64,000 bases of DNA from Actinoallomurus purpureus. Its GTDB lineage: Bacteria > Actinomycetota > Actinomycetes > Streptosporangiales > Streptosporangiaceae. How positions within the stretch are numbered: the stretch's first letter is position 1; each line of letters starts with the position of its first letter. Location: assembly GCF_024055795.1 (NCBI RefSeq), contig NZ_JAMXMY010000011.1, forward strand, positions 124,001-188,000. The letters run 5' to 3'. The notes below the pieces were generated by a model that saw nothing but the letters and a program-made list of their open reading frames with translations, was not told where the DNA came from and did not search any database. This document shows, piece by piece, positions 42,765 through 51,655 of the stretch. The position numbers and the translations under genes are program-made.

Positions 42765-44317
42765 TAGGCCAGCGGGCCGGTGACGGATTCGGCGGCGGCG
42801 ACGAGGGAGCCGTCGCGGACGAGGTCGACGGCGGCGGCGATCTCGGGGGCGAGGTAGCGGTCCGGTCCGGGGGCGGGCACCCGGGAGCGCAGGGCGGCGA
42901 CGACGGCGCCGGTGGCCGGGCCGGGGCGCAGTGGGGCCCGCAGGTCGAGCGCGCGGGCGGCGGTGAGGATCTCGATGGCGACGACGCGGGTGAGGCCGTC
43001 GACGGCCCGCCGCAGCTTGCGCGCCCCGTTCCAGCCCATCGAGACGTGGTCCTCCTGCATGGCGGAGCTGGGGATCGAGTCGACGCTGGACGGGACCGCG
43101 AGCCGCTTCAGCTCCGAGACGATGCCCGCCTGGGTGTACTGCGCGATCATGTGACCGGAGTCCACACCGGGGTCGTCGGCGAGGAACGCCGGCAGCCCGT
43201 GCGACCGGGCGGGGTCGAGCATCCGGTCGGTCCGGCGTTCGGAGATCGAGCCGACGTCCGCGACCGGGATGGCGAGGAAGTCCAGGACGTACGCGACGGG
43301 CGCGCCGTGGAAGTTGCCGTTGGACTCGACCCGCCCGTCCGGCAGCACGACCGGGTTGTCGACGGCGGAGGCCAGCTCCCGCGAGGCGACCAGGGCGGCG
43401 TGCTCGAGGGTGTCGCGGGCGGCGCCGTGCACCTGCGGTGAGCAGCGCAGCGAGTACGCGTCCTGCACGCGCGTGCAGTCGGGGCCCCGGTGCGACTCCA
43501 TGATGGCCGAGTCGGCGAGCAGCGCCCGCAGGTTGGCGGCGCTGACGCCCTGGCCCGGGTGCGGCCGCAGCTCCTGAAGGTCGGCGGCGAAGACCCGGTC
43601 GGTGCCGAGCTGCGCCTCGACGCTCATCGCGGCGGCGACGTCGGCCGCCTTGAGGAGCAGGCGCAGGTCCTCGATGGCCAGCACGAGCATGCCGAGCATG
43701 CCGTCGGTGCCGTTGAGCAGGGCGAGGCCCTCCTTGGCGACGAGGTTCAGCGGCGCGATGCCCGCCTCGGCGAGCACCTCGGCGGCGGGACGCAGCCGCC
43801 CCTCGGCGTCGCGGACCTCGCCCTCGCCGATCAGGGCGAGGGCCACGTGCGAGAGCGGCGCCAGGTCGCCGGAGCAGCCGAGGCTGCCGTACTCGTACAC
43901 GACGGGCGTGATCCCGGCGTTGAGCAGGGCGGCGAGGGTCTCGGCGGTCACCGGCCGCACGCCCGTACGCCCGGTGGCGAGCGTGCTGAGACGCAGCAGC
44001 ATCATCGCCCGGACGACCTCCGCCTCCACCTCCGGCCCGGAGCCGGCGGCGTGCGAGCGGACGATGTTGAGCTGGAGTTTCGCCCGCAGGTCCTCATGGA
44101 TGTGCCGGGTGGCCAGCGCGCCGAAGCCGGTCGAGATGCCGTACGCGGGCGTCGGCCGGGCGGCGAGCTCGTCGACGTGCGCCCGCGCGGTGGCGATCGC
44201 CTTGAGGGCCTCATCGGTCAGCGCGACCCGCGCGCCGTGGCGGGCGACGGCCACGACCTCGTCGAAGGCGAGCGGCCCCACCCCGACGTCGACACCCACA
44301 CCATTGGTCGTTTCCAT
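42764..44317 (-). CDS. hutH: Histidine ammonia-lyase
   Basis: 517 residues. It deaminates L-histidine to urocanate using the self-formed MIO cofactor. The MIO triad is Cys148-Ser149-Gly150 in YGSLGCSGDLAPLSH; Cys in the first position is seen in other actinobacterial HutH proteins. Other family motifs: YGISTGFGALAT with the catalytic Tyr, VQDAYSLRCSPQVHGA and SNGNFHGAPVAY. It starts at ATG 44317. It heads the minus-strand hut operon and diverges from the IclR gene across 91 bp. Length is normal. Confidence 0.96.
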   Translation of the reverse strand: METTNGVGVDVGVGPLAFDEVVAVARHGARVALTDEALKAIATARAHVDELAARPTPAYGISTGFGALATRHIHEDLRAKLQLNIVRSHAAGSGPEVEAEVVRAMMLLRLSTLATGRTGVRPVTAETLAALLNAGITPVVYEYGSLGCSGDLAPLSHVALALIGEGEVRDAEGRLRPAAEVLAEAGIAPLNLVAKEGLALLNGTDGMLGMLVLAIEDLRLLLKAADVAAAMSVEAQLGTDRVFAADLQELRPHPGQGVSAANLRALLADSAIMESHRGPDCTRVQDAYSLRCSPQVHGAARDTLEHAALVASRELASAVDNPVVLPDGRVESNGNFHGAPVAYVLDFLAIPVADVGSISERRTDRMLDPARSHGLPAFLADDPGVDSGHMIAQYTQAGIVSELKRLAVPSSVDSIPSSAMQEDHVSMGWNGARKLRRAVDGLTRVVAIEILTAARALDLRAPLRPGPATGAVVAALRSRVPAPGPDRYLAPEIAAAVDLVRDGSLVAAAESVTGPLA

Positions 44318-44408
44318 ACTTCTATTGGACTCGACCGGTCGGCGTGCCGGGGGGCCGGGGCCGGTGGTGGTGTCTGGAATGCGAGACTCTGACCTGAGGG
44401 AGGTGGGA

Positions 44409-45176
44409 ATGGCCGCCGAGCAGGTCCCCGCGGCGCGGCGCGCGCTGGCCGTCCTGCGCCTGCTGGCGTCCTCGGCCCGGCCGCTCGCCGCGTCCGCCAT
44501 CGCCCGGGAGCTCTCCCTGCCGCGGTCGAGCACGTACCACCTGCTCACCGCGATGGCCGAGGACGGTTTCGTCACCTACCTTCCCGAGGACCGGCTGTGG
44601 GGCCTGGGCGTGACGGCGTTCGAGATCGGCTCGGCGTACCTGCGGCAGGGGCCGCTCGAACGCCTGGCCCGGCCGCTGCTCGTCCGCCTGGTGGACCGGC
44701 TCGGCGAGATCGGCCAGCTCGGAGTGCTGCACGGCGCGGAGACGCTCTACCTGCTGAAGGAGCAGCCCCGGCACCACGCGACGCTCGTCACGGACGTGGG
44801 CGTACGGCTGCCGGCGTACCTCACCGCCAGCGGCCGGTCGATGCTGGCCCACCTTCCCGCCGCGCAGGTGCGGGCGCTGTTCCCCGGAGAGTTCGTCGAC
44901 CGCACCGGAGCCGGGCCGCGGTCGCTGCGCGAGCTGCGGCGGCTGCTCGCCGAGGACGCGCGGCGCGGCTGGGCGTTCGAGGACGGGCACGTGACCGAGG
45001 GCTTCGCCAGCATCGCCGCGTGCAGCTTCGACCACGTCGGCCGCCCGGCCGCCGCGATCACCGTGACGTTCCGCCGAGAGACCCGCGACGAGGCGGAGTG
45101 GCCGGACCTCGCCGCCCGCGTACGGGAGGCCGCGGCAGAGCTCACCCGCCGCCTCGGTGGCCACGCCCCCGGCTGA
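44409..45176 (+). CDS. IclR-family regulator, probable hut regulator
   Basis: 255 residues. The N-terminal winged HTH (about 5-70) reads AARRALAVLRLLASSARPLA, then ASAIARELSLPRSSTYHLLT and FVTYLPEDRLWGLG. The C-terminal IclR ligand domain (about 80-245) has ETLYLLKEQPRHHATLVTDV, RLPAYLTASGRSMLAHLP and FEDGHVTEGFASIAA. The ATG 44409 follows GGGAGGTGG; a start at 44379 would add ten residues. It diverges from hutH across 91 bp, which strongly suggests control of the hut operon by histidine or urocanate. Its 3' end is duplicated at 47.8 kb. Confidence 0.9.
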   Translation: MAAEQVPAARRALAVLRLLASSARPLAASAIARELSLPRSSTYHLLTAMAEDGFVTYLPEDRLWGLGVTAFEIGSAYLRQGPLERLARPLLVRLVDRLGEIGQLGVLHGAETLYLLKEQPRHHATLVTDVGVRLPAYLTASGRSMLAHLPAAQVRALFPGEFVDRTGAGPRSLRELRRLLAEDARRGWAFEDGHVTEGFASIAACSFDHVGRPAAAITVTFRRETRDEAEWPDLAARVREAAAELTRRLGGHAPG

Positions 45177-45222
45177 TCACCGTCGACCATGCCCGGCACC
45201 GCTCACATCGGGCGCACCAAAA

Positions 45223-45250
45223 GAAGGGCCCGGCATGAGCCGGGCCCTTC
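45223..45250. terminator. Perfect 12-bp stem terminator after the IclR gene
   Basis: GAAGGGCCCGGC (45223-45234), a 4-nt loop and its exact complement (45239-45250), preceded by AAAA. It can serve both the IclR gene and the convergent amidohydrolase at 45296. Confidence 0.8.
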
Positions 45251-45295
45251 GATTGCGCGCGATCGTTGATCGCTAACCGGCCTGCCGGCCGACGG

Positions 45296-46552
45296 TCAGA
45301 CCAGCACTCCGTGCGCGGTCAGCGCCGTGGCCGCCAGGAGTTCGACGCCGACCTTGATGGCTCCCTCGTCAGCGTCGAAGTCGCCGCGGTGCAGGTCGAG
45401 CGCCTCCGTGGATCCCAGGGGACGCACACCCAGGCGGGCGAAGGCGCCCGCGACCCCCTCGTTCAGGTAGTCGCCGAACGTCTCCCCACCCAGGCTCACC
45501 TCAGCGGGGTATTCCTCGGCCCCCGTCCACTCGACCGCGGACCGGAGCATCTGCACGCTCGCCGACTCGTTCACGACGGGACAGACGACGCTTTCGGTCT
45601 CCAGTTCCGCCTTGACACCGTAGGTGATCTCCACGGACTTCAGCGCGTCGTCCATCAGGTCCAGCCCGAGACCGTACGCAGCCTCGTTCAGGCTCCGGAA
45701 CGTGCCTTTGAGCTCTCCCCATTCGGGAATCGCGTTCGCGACCGTTCCGGACTCCATCCGGCCCCAGACCAGTGTGTAGGCGGCGCGGGCGTCGATCCGC
45801 CGGGACAGCACCCAAGGCAGCTTGAGCGCAGCCTCGCCCAGTGCGGACACCACGTCGCGGGTCAGGTGCACCCGCGAGGTGTGCCCACCCGGCCCGGTGA
45901 TCCGCACCTTCACGAAGTCCATGGACCCCGTGATCGGGCCGACGCGCAGGCCGACCCGTCCGGCATCGTTCTTCGGGTCACAGTGGAGCCCGAAGATGCG
46001 GCGCACACCGCGGAGACCGCCGGCGGCGATCACTTTGCGCGCACCCTTGCCGGTTTCCTCTCCAACCTCGAAGAGCAGCCGGACCGGACCGGGCAACAGC
46101 CCGGACTTGTCCAGCTCGGCCAGGACGAGACCTGCCCCCAGCACGACGGTGGTGTGGACGTCGTGGCCGCAGGCGTGCGCCGCACCTGGGACGGTCGAAG
46201 CGTACGGTACGTCCTTCACGTCCTGCAGGGGCAGCGCGTCGACGTCGGCGCGCAACGCGATCATTGGACCCGTCGCCGGGCCGATGTCGCAGATCAGCCC
46301 GGCTCCCCCGGGCAGGATCCGCGGCTGGAGCCCGGCCATTTTCAGCCGGTCGGTGATGCAGCTCAGGGTACGGGGTGCCTGCAACCCGACCTCCGGGTAG
46401 GCGTGCACGTCCCGGCGAAACGCGACCAGCATCTGCCGATCGGTCTCGGACAGGTCGAGCCGCCGCCTCAGCTCGGCTGCACTGAGCCCGCCGATACGCC
46501 CCTCCAGGGGTTCACGGCCGAGCGTGTCTTTGCCCATTCCAATGGTGGACAT
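45296..46552 (-). CDS. M20 peptidase/amidohydrolase (hippurate hydrolase-like)
   Basis: 418 residues of the M20D amidohydrolase branch (hippurate, indole-acetyl-amino-acid or N-acyl-amino-acid hydrolases). Motifs: RRDVHAYPEVGLQ, ALRADVDALPLQD, AHACGHDVHTTVVLGAGLVL (metal Cys/His), LLFEVGEETGKGARKVI (Glu-Glu) and GLHCDP. The dimerisation lid has ITGPGGHTSRVHLTRD. No signal peptide. ATG 46552 is set by AGGAGGACCC upstream. A terminator separates it from the sugar transferase, so it has its own promoter. It lies between the two copies of the IclR 3' end. Confidence 0.87.
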   Translation of the reverse strand: MSTIGMGKDTLGREPLEGRIGGLSAAELRRRLDLSETDRQMLVAFRRDVHAYPEVGLQAPRTLSCITDRLKMAGLQPRILPGGAGLICDIGPATGPMIALRADVDALPLQDVKDVPYASTVPGAAHACGHDVHTTVVLGAGLVLAELDKSGLLPGPVRLLFEVGEETGKGARKVIAAGGLRGVRRIFGLHCDPKNDAGRVGLRVGPITGSMDFVKVRITGPGGHTSRVHLTRDVVSALGEAALKLPWVLSRRIDARAAYTLVWGRMESGTVANAIPEWGELKGTFRSLNEAAYGLGLDLMDDALKSVEITYGVKAELETESVVCPVVNESASVQMLRSAVEWTGAEEYPAEVSLGGETFGDYLNEGVAGAFARLGVRPLGSTEALDLHRGDFDADEGAIKVGVELLAATALTAHGVLV

Positions 46553-46743
46553 GGGTCCTCCTCTTGTTTGTCCCTGTGGCGTCTTTTGATCGCCACCATC
46601 AAGACGGTCCGGACTCACATTGACTACGCAAGTGCGTGGTCGAAACGGAGCGGCACTGCTGGTCAAAGCGGCCGTGGGCAGACCGGGAAGCCCGCCGTCG
46701 TGTCCTGGACGGCCGCTGGAAGGGAAACGCACGGTGAAGGAGA

Positions 46744-46772
46744 GGAGGGCACGGCCGATGGCCGTGCCCTCC
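46744..46772. terminator. Terminator after the sugar transferase gene
   Basis: GGAGGGCACGGCC (46744-46756), a 3-nt loop and a perfect complement (46760-46772), 12 bp beyond the minus-strand stop at 46785. Confidence 0.75.
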
Positions 46773-46784
46773 GATTCGTGGCCC

Positions 46785-47648
46785 CTACGAGAGGCCCAGC
46801 GGACGGATCCAGAACTGCTGAAGAGCGGCGAGAGACTGATTCAGCTTCGTCTCCAGGAGCATCATGTCCAGCTCCAGACACCCGCTCCCGAAGTACCAGC
46901 AGTCCAGTTCGCGCCGCTTCAGAAAATAGTCGCGGCCCTTCGGGATCCAGACGCTCACGTTGCCGAACGGGCTGACGAGCCCGGGCGGCATCAGCGCGTA
47001 GCCCCTCCAGAACCACCCGTCGAACCCGCACGGCCCGAGGAGCTCTTCCATGGTGAGGTCGAGTTCGCCGTCGCGACACGGCACCTCATTGCGGAAGATC
47101 TCGCGTTCCACGAGCGCCCTGGAAGCGCAGAATGTCATGTGGCCCAACCAGATGTTCCACAGTTGCACGAGTTCGTCGATGATCGGCCGACCAAGCAGCC
47201 CTCCGACCATGGTCCTTCGCGAGTCGCTGGGACCCATACTGGGACCCGTTCCGTCCGTGTCGGACATAGTGCGGATCTTGTACATGTCGAACAGCACACC
47301 GCCCTTGCCGACACGTTGCTGCGTGAAGAACGGCGGCCTTCCGTCCTCGATCACCATCAGCGAGGCCGCCGCGGTGATGACGGGGAGGAAGAGCGGCGCG
47401 AGGACCTTGCAGAGTTCCAGGTCCAGCTGCCTCTTCTCCTCGCTGAGGAACCAGTCGATCCCCTTCTTCTCGCACTTGATCTGCGGCGCGTGAAGGAAGT
47501 CACGAACCGCCTGGACACCCTCCTTCGCGGGGATGGTGCCTGCGTTGAAGAGCCGGCCGATAGAAACCTGCTCCCCGTTCACCGGTGCCGACAGAAGAGT
47601 CCCGATCGCCTGAATCGCGTCCTCTGCCGCTAATGATCGTGTGTTCAT
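46785..47648 (-). CDS. Divergent bacterial sugar transferase (polyprenyl-phosphate glycosyl-1-phosphate transferase type)
   Basis: 287 residues. After a ~70-residue N-terminal extension comes a membrane-embedded segment (KVLAPLFLPVITAAASLMVI). The core motifs PPFFTQQRVGKGGVLFDMYK, then IRTM, and later IIDELVQLWNIWLGHM match the sugar-transferase family, including the Asp-Glu catalytic pair. The usual final GPRP is changed (CASRALV), and the last 90 residues with several Cys are atypical. It may start a lipid-linked glycan, but no glycosyltransferase cluster adjoins it. ATG 47648 has no good Shine-Dalgarno; longer frames are open upstream. Confidence 0.72.
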   Translation of the reverse strand: MNTRSLAAEDAIQAIGTLLSAPVNGEQVSIGRLFNAGTIPAKEGVQAVRDFLHAPQIKCEKKGIDWFLSEEKRQLDLELCKVLAPLFLPVITAAASLMVIEDGRPPFFTQQRVGKGGVLFDMYKIRTMSDTDGTGPSMGPSDSRRTMVGGLLGRPIIDELVQLWNIWLGHMTFCASRALVEREIFRNEVPCRDGELDLTMEELLGPCGFDGWFWRGYALMPPGLVSPFGNVSVWIPKGRDYFLKRRELDCWYFGSGCLELDMMLLETKLNQSLAALQQFWIRPLGLS

Positions 47649-47772
47649 TTTGTTTGTTGGAGCACCGTTGACTTCGGTGCCCACTCCTCCGCTCCGTACC
47701 GTCCGACCACAGGGACGAACAGCAAGCCACACACAAAAAGCACCCGGGCATCTCGGCGCCCAGCCGCGCCGT

Positions 47773-47835
47773 CGCGTACGGGAGGTGTCCGCGGAGCTCA
47801 CCCGCCGCCTGTCCGGCCACGCCCCGCCGCGATGA
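47773..47835 (+). pseudogene. Relic of an IclR-gene 3' end
   Basis: The plus-strand reading RVREVSAELTRRLSGHAPPR-stop matches the end of the IclR protein at 45117-45176 (RVREAAAELTRRLGGHAPG-stop). DNA blocks of 13, 17 and 10 bp are identical. No other part of an IclR gene is present to its left. Confidence 0.75.
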
Positions 47836-48022
47836 ACGCGCCGTACAAAAAAAGGGGCGACACACGCCGATCTCGGTCGTTACGGTGGATTCACCCTGCG
47901 GCTGCTGAACCCGGGGAGCACGTCCCCGGACCCGGTCCGGCGGCGACCCGTGCGCCATCGATCCACCGGATGGCGGCGTCATTCACCCACGCCCTCGCAT
48001 CAGCGGCCACCAGGAAGGCATC

Positions 48023-49555
48023 ATGACCATCTCCAAGCGGCGGATCGCCGCTTCCTCCCACGACCCCCGGCTCGTCCGCGTCGACGACGACTGGCTCACC
48101 CTGCCCAACCCGTGGGACATCCCCGTCGACATCTGCGCCGGACCGGACGTCCCCGTCGAGTCCAGCGCCATCGACGAGATCCTCACGGTGCTGCGGACCG
48201 CGGAGACGCTCGAGCGGCTCACGGCCGCGACCGGGCACTCCGGCGCGGCCCTCGACCGGGTCGTACTCACCCCCGACCTGCACAAAGGTGCGGGAATCCC
48301 GATCGGCACCGTGCTGCGGACCCGTGGCGCGCTGATCCCCCAGGCGGTCGGCAACGACATCAACTGCGGCATGCGGCTGGAGACGACGTCGCTGACCGTC
48401 GACCAGGTGCGCCCGCGCCTGGACGCCCTCGAACGGCGGCTCCGGCACGTGTTCTTCGAGGGCGGCCGGCGCATCGCGCTGTCCGGCGTCCAGCGTGAAG
48501 GGCTGCTGCGCGACGGTCTGCCCGGGCTGATGACGGCCGGCGCGCCGGTCGCCGACGGCGTGTGGTCGGCCCTGCGACCGGGCGACGCCGACGCGGGGCG
48601 GCTTCACTGCGCGCGGTACCCGACCACGACCGCGGACGCCTTCCGCGACTGGATCGACAGCGCGGGCGGCACCAGTTACGACAGCATCATCGGCGGCGTC
48701 GGCGGCGGGAACCACTTCGCGGAACTCCAGTTCGTCGCGGCCGTCCACGACCGGCAGGCCGCGTACGCCTGGGGATTCTCCCTCGGGCAGGTGGTGCTGA
48801 TGGTCCACAGCGGCTCGCTGTCCCTGGGGCACCAGGCCGGCGCGACCGGGCTGGAGCAGGCGAGGGCGATGTGGCCGCGCGGCGTTCCCCTGCCCGACAA
48901 CGGGATCCTGCCGCTGCTGATGGACGAGCGATCCGAGGGCGCACGGCGGCGTTACCTCGACGCGTTCGGCAACGCGGCGAACTTCGCGGTCGGCAACCGG
49001 CTCTTCCTGGCGCTCATGCTGCGGGGCGGGCTGGCCGCCGAGTGCGGGGAACTGTCCGGCGATGTGGTCTACGACGCTCCGCACAACCTGCTGTGGCCGT
49101 CCGGCGACGGGCACGTCGTTCACCGCAAGGGGGCCACGCCGGCCGGCGGGTACGCCGAGGCGGCCGGCGGGCCGTACGCCCTGTGGGGCGAGCCCGTCAT
49201 CGTGCCGGGTTCGATGGGCGCGGCCAGCTACGTGCTGCGGGGACACGGGAACACCCGGACGCTGGCGAGCGCCTGCCACGGCGCGGGCCGGCGGGTGCCG
49301 CGCGGTGCAGCCTCGCGCGGGAGCGATGCCGACCTGGACGCCTTCCTGCGGGACTTCCGGGTCGTGACGCCCCTCGACCATCGGGACCCGGCCGTGACCC
49401 GCCGGTCGGACGTGATCGCCGCGTGGCGTCGTGACCTCAAACAGGAGGCGCCCTGGGTCTACAAGGACATCGGTCCGGTGATCTCGAGCCTGAGCGGAGC
49501 CGGGGTCGCCGACCCGGTCGTCGAGCTGCGCCCGCTCATGACGGTCAAGGGCTGA
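48023..49555 (+). CDS. rtcB: RtcB-family RNA ligase
   Basis: 510-residue GTP- and manganese-dependent ligase that joins 2',3'-cyclic phosphate (or 3'-phosphate) RNA to a 5'-hydroxyl end. All signature elements are seen in order: TPDLHKGAGIPIGTV, VGNDINCGMR (metal Asp and Cys), GGVGGGNHFAELQ, VLMVHSGSLSLGH, DAPHNLLW, VVHRKGATPA, VPGSMGAASYVL and ACHGAGRRV with the guanylated His. No archease or rtcR gene is nearby, so it may act alone, as other actinobacterial homologues do, in tRNA or mRNA repair. The start ATG is 48023. Length is within the family range. Confidence 0.92.
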   Translation: MTISKRRIAASSHDPRLVRVDDDWLTLPNPWDIPVDICAGPDVPVESSAIDEILTVLRTAETLERLTAATGHSGAALDRVVLTPDLHKGAGIPIGTVLRTRGALIPQAVGNDINCGMRLETTSLTVDQVRPRLDALERRLRHVFFEGGRRIALSGVQREGLLRDGLPGLMTAGAPVADGVWSALRPGDADAGRLHCARYPTTTADAFRDWIDSAGGTSYDSIIGGVGGGNHFAELQFVAAVHDRQAAYAWGFSLGQVVLMVHSGSLSLGHQAGATGLEQARAMWPRGVPLPDNGILPLLMDERSEGARRRYLDAFGNAANFAVGNRLFLALMLRGGLAAECGELSGDVVYDAPHNLLWPSGDGHVVHRKGATPAGGYAEAAGGPYALWGEPVIVPGSMGAASYVLRGHGNTRTLASACHGAGRRVPRGAASRGSDADLDAFLRDFRVVTPLDHRDPAVTRRSDVIAAWRRDLKQEAPWVYKDIGPVISSLSGAGVADPVVELRPLMTVKG

Positions 49556-49605
49556 CCGCCGCGGCCTGCCGTTGAACGCCGGTCGTCGGACCTGATCGGT
49601 AGCGG

Positions 49606-49636
49606 CGGACCGGCCTCACCCGAGGAGGCCGGTCCG
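49606..49636. terminator. Bidirectional terminator between rtcB and the kinase gene
   Basis: CGGACCGGCCTC (49606-49617) pairs perfectly with GAGGCCGGTCCG (49625-49636) around a 7-nt loop. It covers the stop codon of the minus-strand kinase gene and lies 51 bp past the rtcB stop. Confidence 0.65.
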
Positions 49637-51490
49637 TTGCAGCCAGTCCTTGGCCACGGCCGCGGGATCGACCTTGTTGATCGAGATCTTGGTGTTCATG
49701 GTCAGCAGGTCCTCGGTGGTCAGCTTGGCCGAGACGGCGGCCAGCGCGGCCCGCCCGGCGGTGTTGAGCGCCGACCGGTAGACCAACGGTGTGACGTTCT
49801 GCGCGCTGAAGAGGTGCTTCGGATCGGCCAGGACGACGAAGTGGTTCTCGGCGATCGCGGGCTCGGTCGTGAAGAGGTTCGCCGCCTGGATGACGTCCTT
49901 CTCGAGCTGCTGGATCATGGTGTCGCGATCCCCGGTCTCGAACGGCTGGTAGCCGCGGAATCCCACCCCGTACGTTCCGCGCAGCCCGACCAGGCCCTGG
50001 TGGCGGGTCTGGAACTCCGGTGACCCGCCCATCACGAGCCGGCCCGCCATGGGCGCGAGATCGGCGATGGTGCGCAGGTGGTACCGGTCGGCGGTCTTCT
50101 TGGACACCGTGACCGAGTCCTTGTCCTCCGCCCGCGCGGAGGCGAGCATCTCGAGCTGGGGCGGCAGCGCGCGTCTCAGCACCCCGTTGACCTCGTCCGT
50201 GTTGACCTCCTCGCTGGTGTGGTCGAGCGACTGGGCGAGCGCGCCGTTGTACTCCGGCATCACCTGGATCTGTCCCGACGCGACCTGGCTGAAGTAGGTC
50301 TCCCGCTCGCCGAGGTCGAATCTCCGGATGACCCTGATGCCCTTCGCCTCGAGCGCCTGCGCGTAGATCTCGCCGAGCAGGTGGCTCTCGGGAAAGTTGG
50401 CCGAGCCCACCGTGACCGTGGGATGGACGGAGCGAGGTGTCATGGGCCGGTGGGACCGGCCGTCGGGGCTCAGGACGAACGCCATGGCCGAGGTGCCGAT
50501 GGCGGCGATGGCGGCGATGGCGACACCGGTCGCGATCAGTGCCCGGCCCCGGCCGTGCCACCATCGTCGCGGCCGTGGGACGGAGGCCGGAGGCCGCGGA
50601 GTGAACCGATCCGGCCGGTCGACGGTCAGCCGATCCGCCCGCAGGGGCTTCTCCGATTCTTCGGCCTGGGCCGCCTCTTCCTCCGCGTGACCGAGCACCT
50701 GCAGCAGGACGTCGCGGGCGTCCGGCCGCCGCTCCGGGTCCTTGGCCAGGCACCGGCCGATGACGTCACGGAGCGGCCGTGGAACGTCGGCGAGGTCGGG
50801 TTCGTCGTGGAGGATCCGGCTGAGCACCACGGCGACCGATTCGGTGCCGAACGGTGGTCGCCCGGTGGCGGCGAACGTCATCGTCGCCGCCCAGCCGAAG
50901 ATGTCGGCCGCCGCGCCCGGCCGGCCTCCGTGCAGCCGCTCCGGGGCGGTGTACGCGGGGGTGCCGACGAGCCCGCTGGTGGTCGTCGTGTCGGTGTCCA
51001 GTGCCCGCGCGATGCCGAAGTCGATCACTCGTGGCCCGTCCGGGCCGATGAGAACGTTGTGCGGCGTGAAGTCCCGGTGCAGGACGCCGGCCTGGTGGGT
51101 GGCCACGAGCGCCGACGCCGTGCCGACCATCAGTCTCTCGAGTGCGCCGCCGCTCAGCGGGCCGTCGGTCTCGACGAGCGTCTGCAACGACGGGCCGTCG
51201 ATGTACTCGCTCACGATGTAGGGGCGGTCGCCGTACATGCCGTAATCGAGGACCTTCGCGGTGCAGAAGTCCGCCACCCGCCGCATCAGGGCCATCTGGT
51301 CGCGTAATCCGGCCTGCGCCGCGATGCCACGGAGCAGCCGGGCGTGCAGGACCTTGACGGCGACCCGGCCACCGTCACCGTCGACCGCGAGATAGACGAC
51401 GCCCTGACCGCCCTCGCCCAGCCGCCCGGTGAGCCGGTGGTCGCCGATCCGGTCTGGATCTTCGGGGCGCAGCGGGTCGGTGTCGCGCAT
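49616..51490 (-). CDS. Ser/Thr protein kinase with extracellular ProX-like sensor domain
   Basis: 624 residues. The kinase domain covers about 18-270: glycine loop GEGGQG (25-30), Lys46 in RVAVKVL, catalytic VLHRDFTPHNVLI (Asp140), IDFGIAR (157) and APE (182). An acidic linker follows, one membrane helix at 317-340, then an extracellular domain (358-624) that aligns throughout with the ProX protein at 55984-56916: VGSANFPESHLLGEIYAQAL, MPEYNGALAQSLD, AEDKDSVTVSKKTAD, FTTEPAIAENHFVVL and SAQNVTPLVY. It should sense a glycine betaine- or choline-like osmolyte and phosphorylate cytoplasmic targets. ATG 51490 has GGGAAG upstream. Confidence 0.92.
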   Translation of the reverse strand: MRDTDPLRPEDPDRIGDHRLTGRLGEGGQGVVYLAVDGDGGRVAVKVLHARLLRGIAAQAGLRDQMALMRRVADFCTAKVLDYGMYGDRPYIVSEYIDGPSLQTLVETDGPLSGGALERLMVGTASALVATHQAGVLHRDFTPHNVLIGPDGPRVIDFGIARALDTDTTTTSGLVGTPAYTAPERLHGGRPGAAADIFGWAATMTFAATGRPPFGTESVAVVLSRILHDEPDLADVPRPLRDVIGRCLAKDPERRPDARDVLLQVLGHAEEEAAQAEESEKPLRADRLTVDRPDRFTPRPPASVPRPRRWWHGRGRALIATGVAIAAIAAIGTSAMAFVLSPDGRSHRPMTPRSVHPTVTVGSANFPESHLLGEIYAQALEAKGIRVIRRFDLGERETYFSQVASGQIQVMPEYNGALAQSLDHTSEEVNTDEVNGVLRRALPPQLEMLASARAEDKDSVTVSKKTADRYHLRTIADLAPMAGRLVMGGSPEFQTRHQGLVGLRGTYGVGFRGYQPFETGDRDTMIQQLEKDVIQAANLFTTEPAIAENHFVVLADPKHLFSAQNVTPLVYRSALNTAGRAALAAVSAKLTTEDLLTMNTKISINKVDPAAVAKDWLQRTGLLG

Positions 51491-51547
51491 CGCACTTCCC
51501 TTCCCCGGAATACGCGCAAGCCGGAGTCGGGACCATTGTCGCGCAGT

Positions 51548-51655
51548 CAACTACTCGGCCTGACGGACCGAGCTTGCCGGCGCGGTCCGTGAGGGCGTCG
51601 TTTATGCTCCCCGCGCGGCTGGCTGTCGTGTCGGGGTCACATCTACCCGCCCCCT
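51548..51655 (-). ncRNA. Candidate guide-RNA scaffold / right end of the TnpB element
   Basis: About 108 bp follow the tnpB stop. They contain ACGGACCG/CGGTCCGT (51563-51570 with 51583-51590) as one stem; CCCGCCCCC (51646-51654) pairs with GGGGGTGGG across the tnpB stop as another. The region is repeated in diverged form at 3148-3246. TnpB systems take their guide RNA (omega or reRNA) from exactly this position. The RNA itself is inferred. Confidence 0.5.

Noticed and set aside
39731-43441. Plus-strand open frame of 1236 codons across the hut operon
   Set aside because: It is antisense to hutF, the M20 gene, hutU and hutH, all of which have full family motifs. Its translation is rich in Gly/Arg/Val with no domain; such frames arise from GC-rich third positions.
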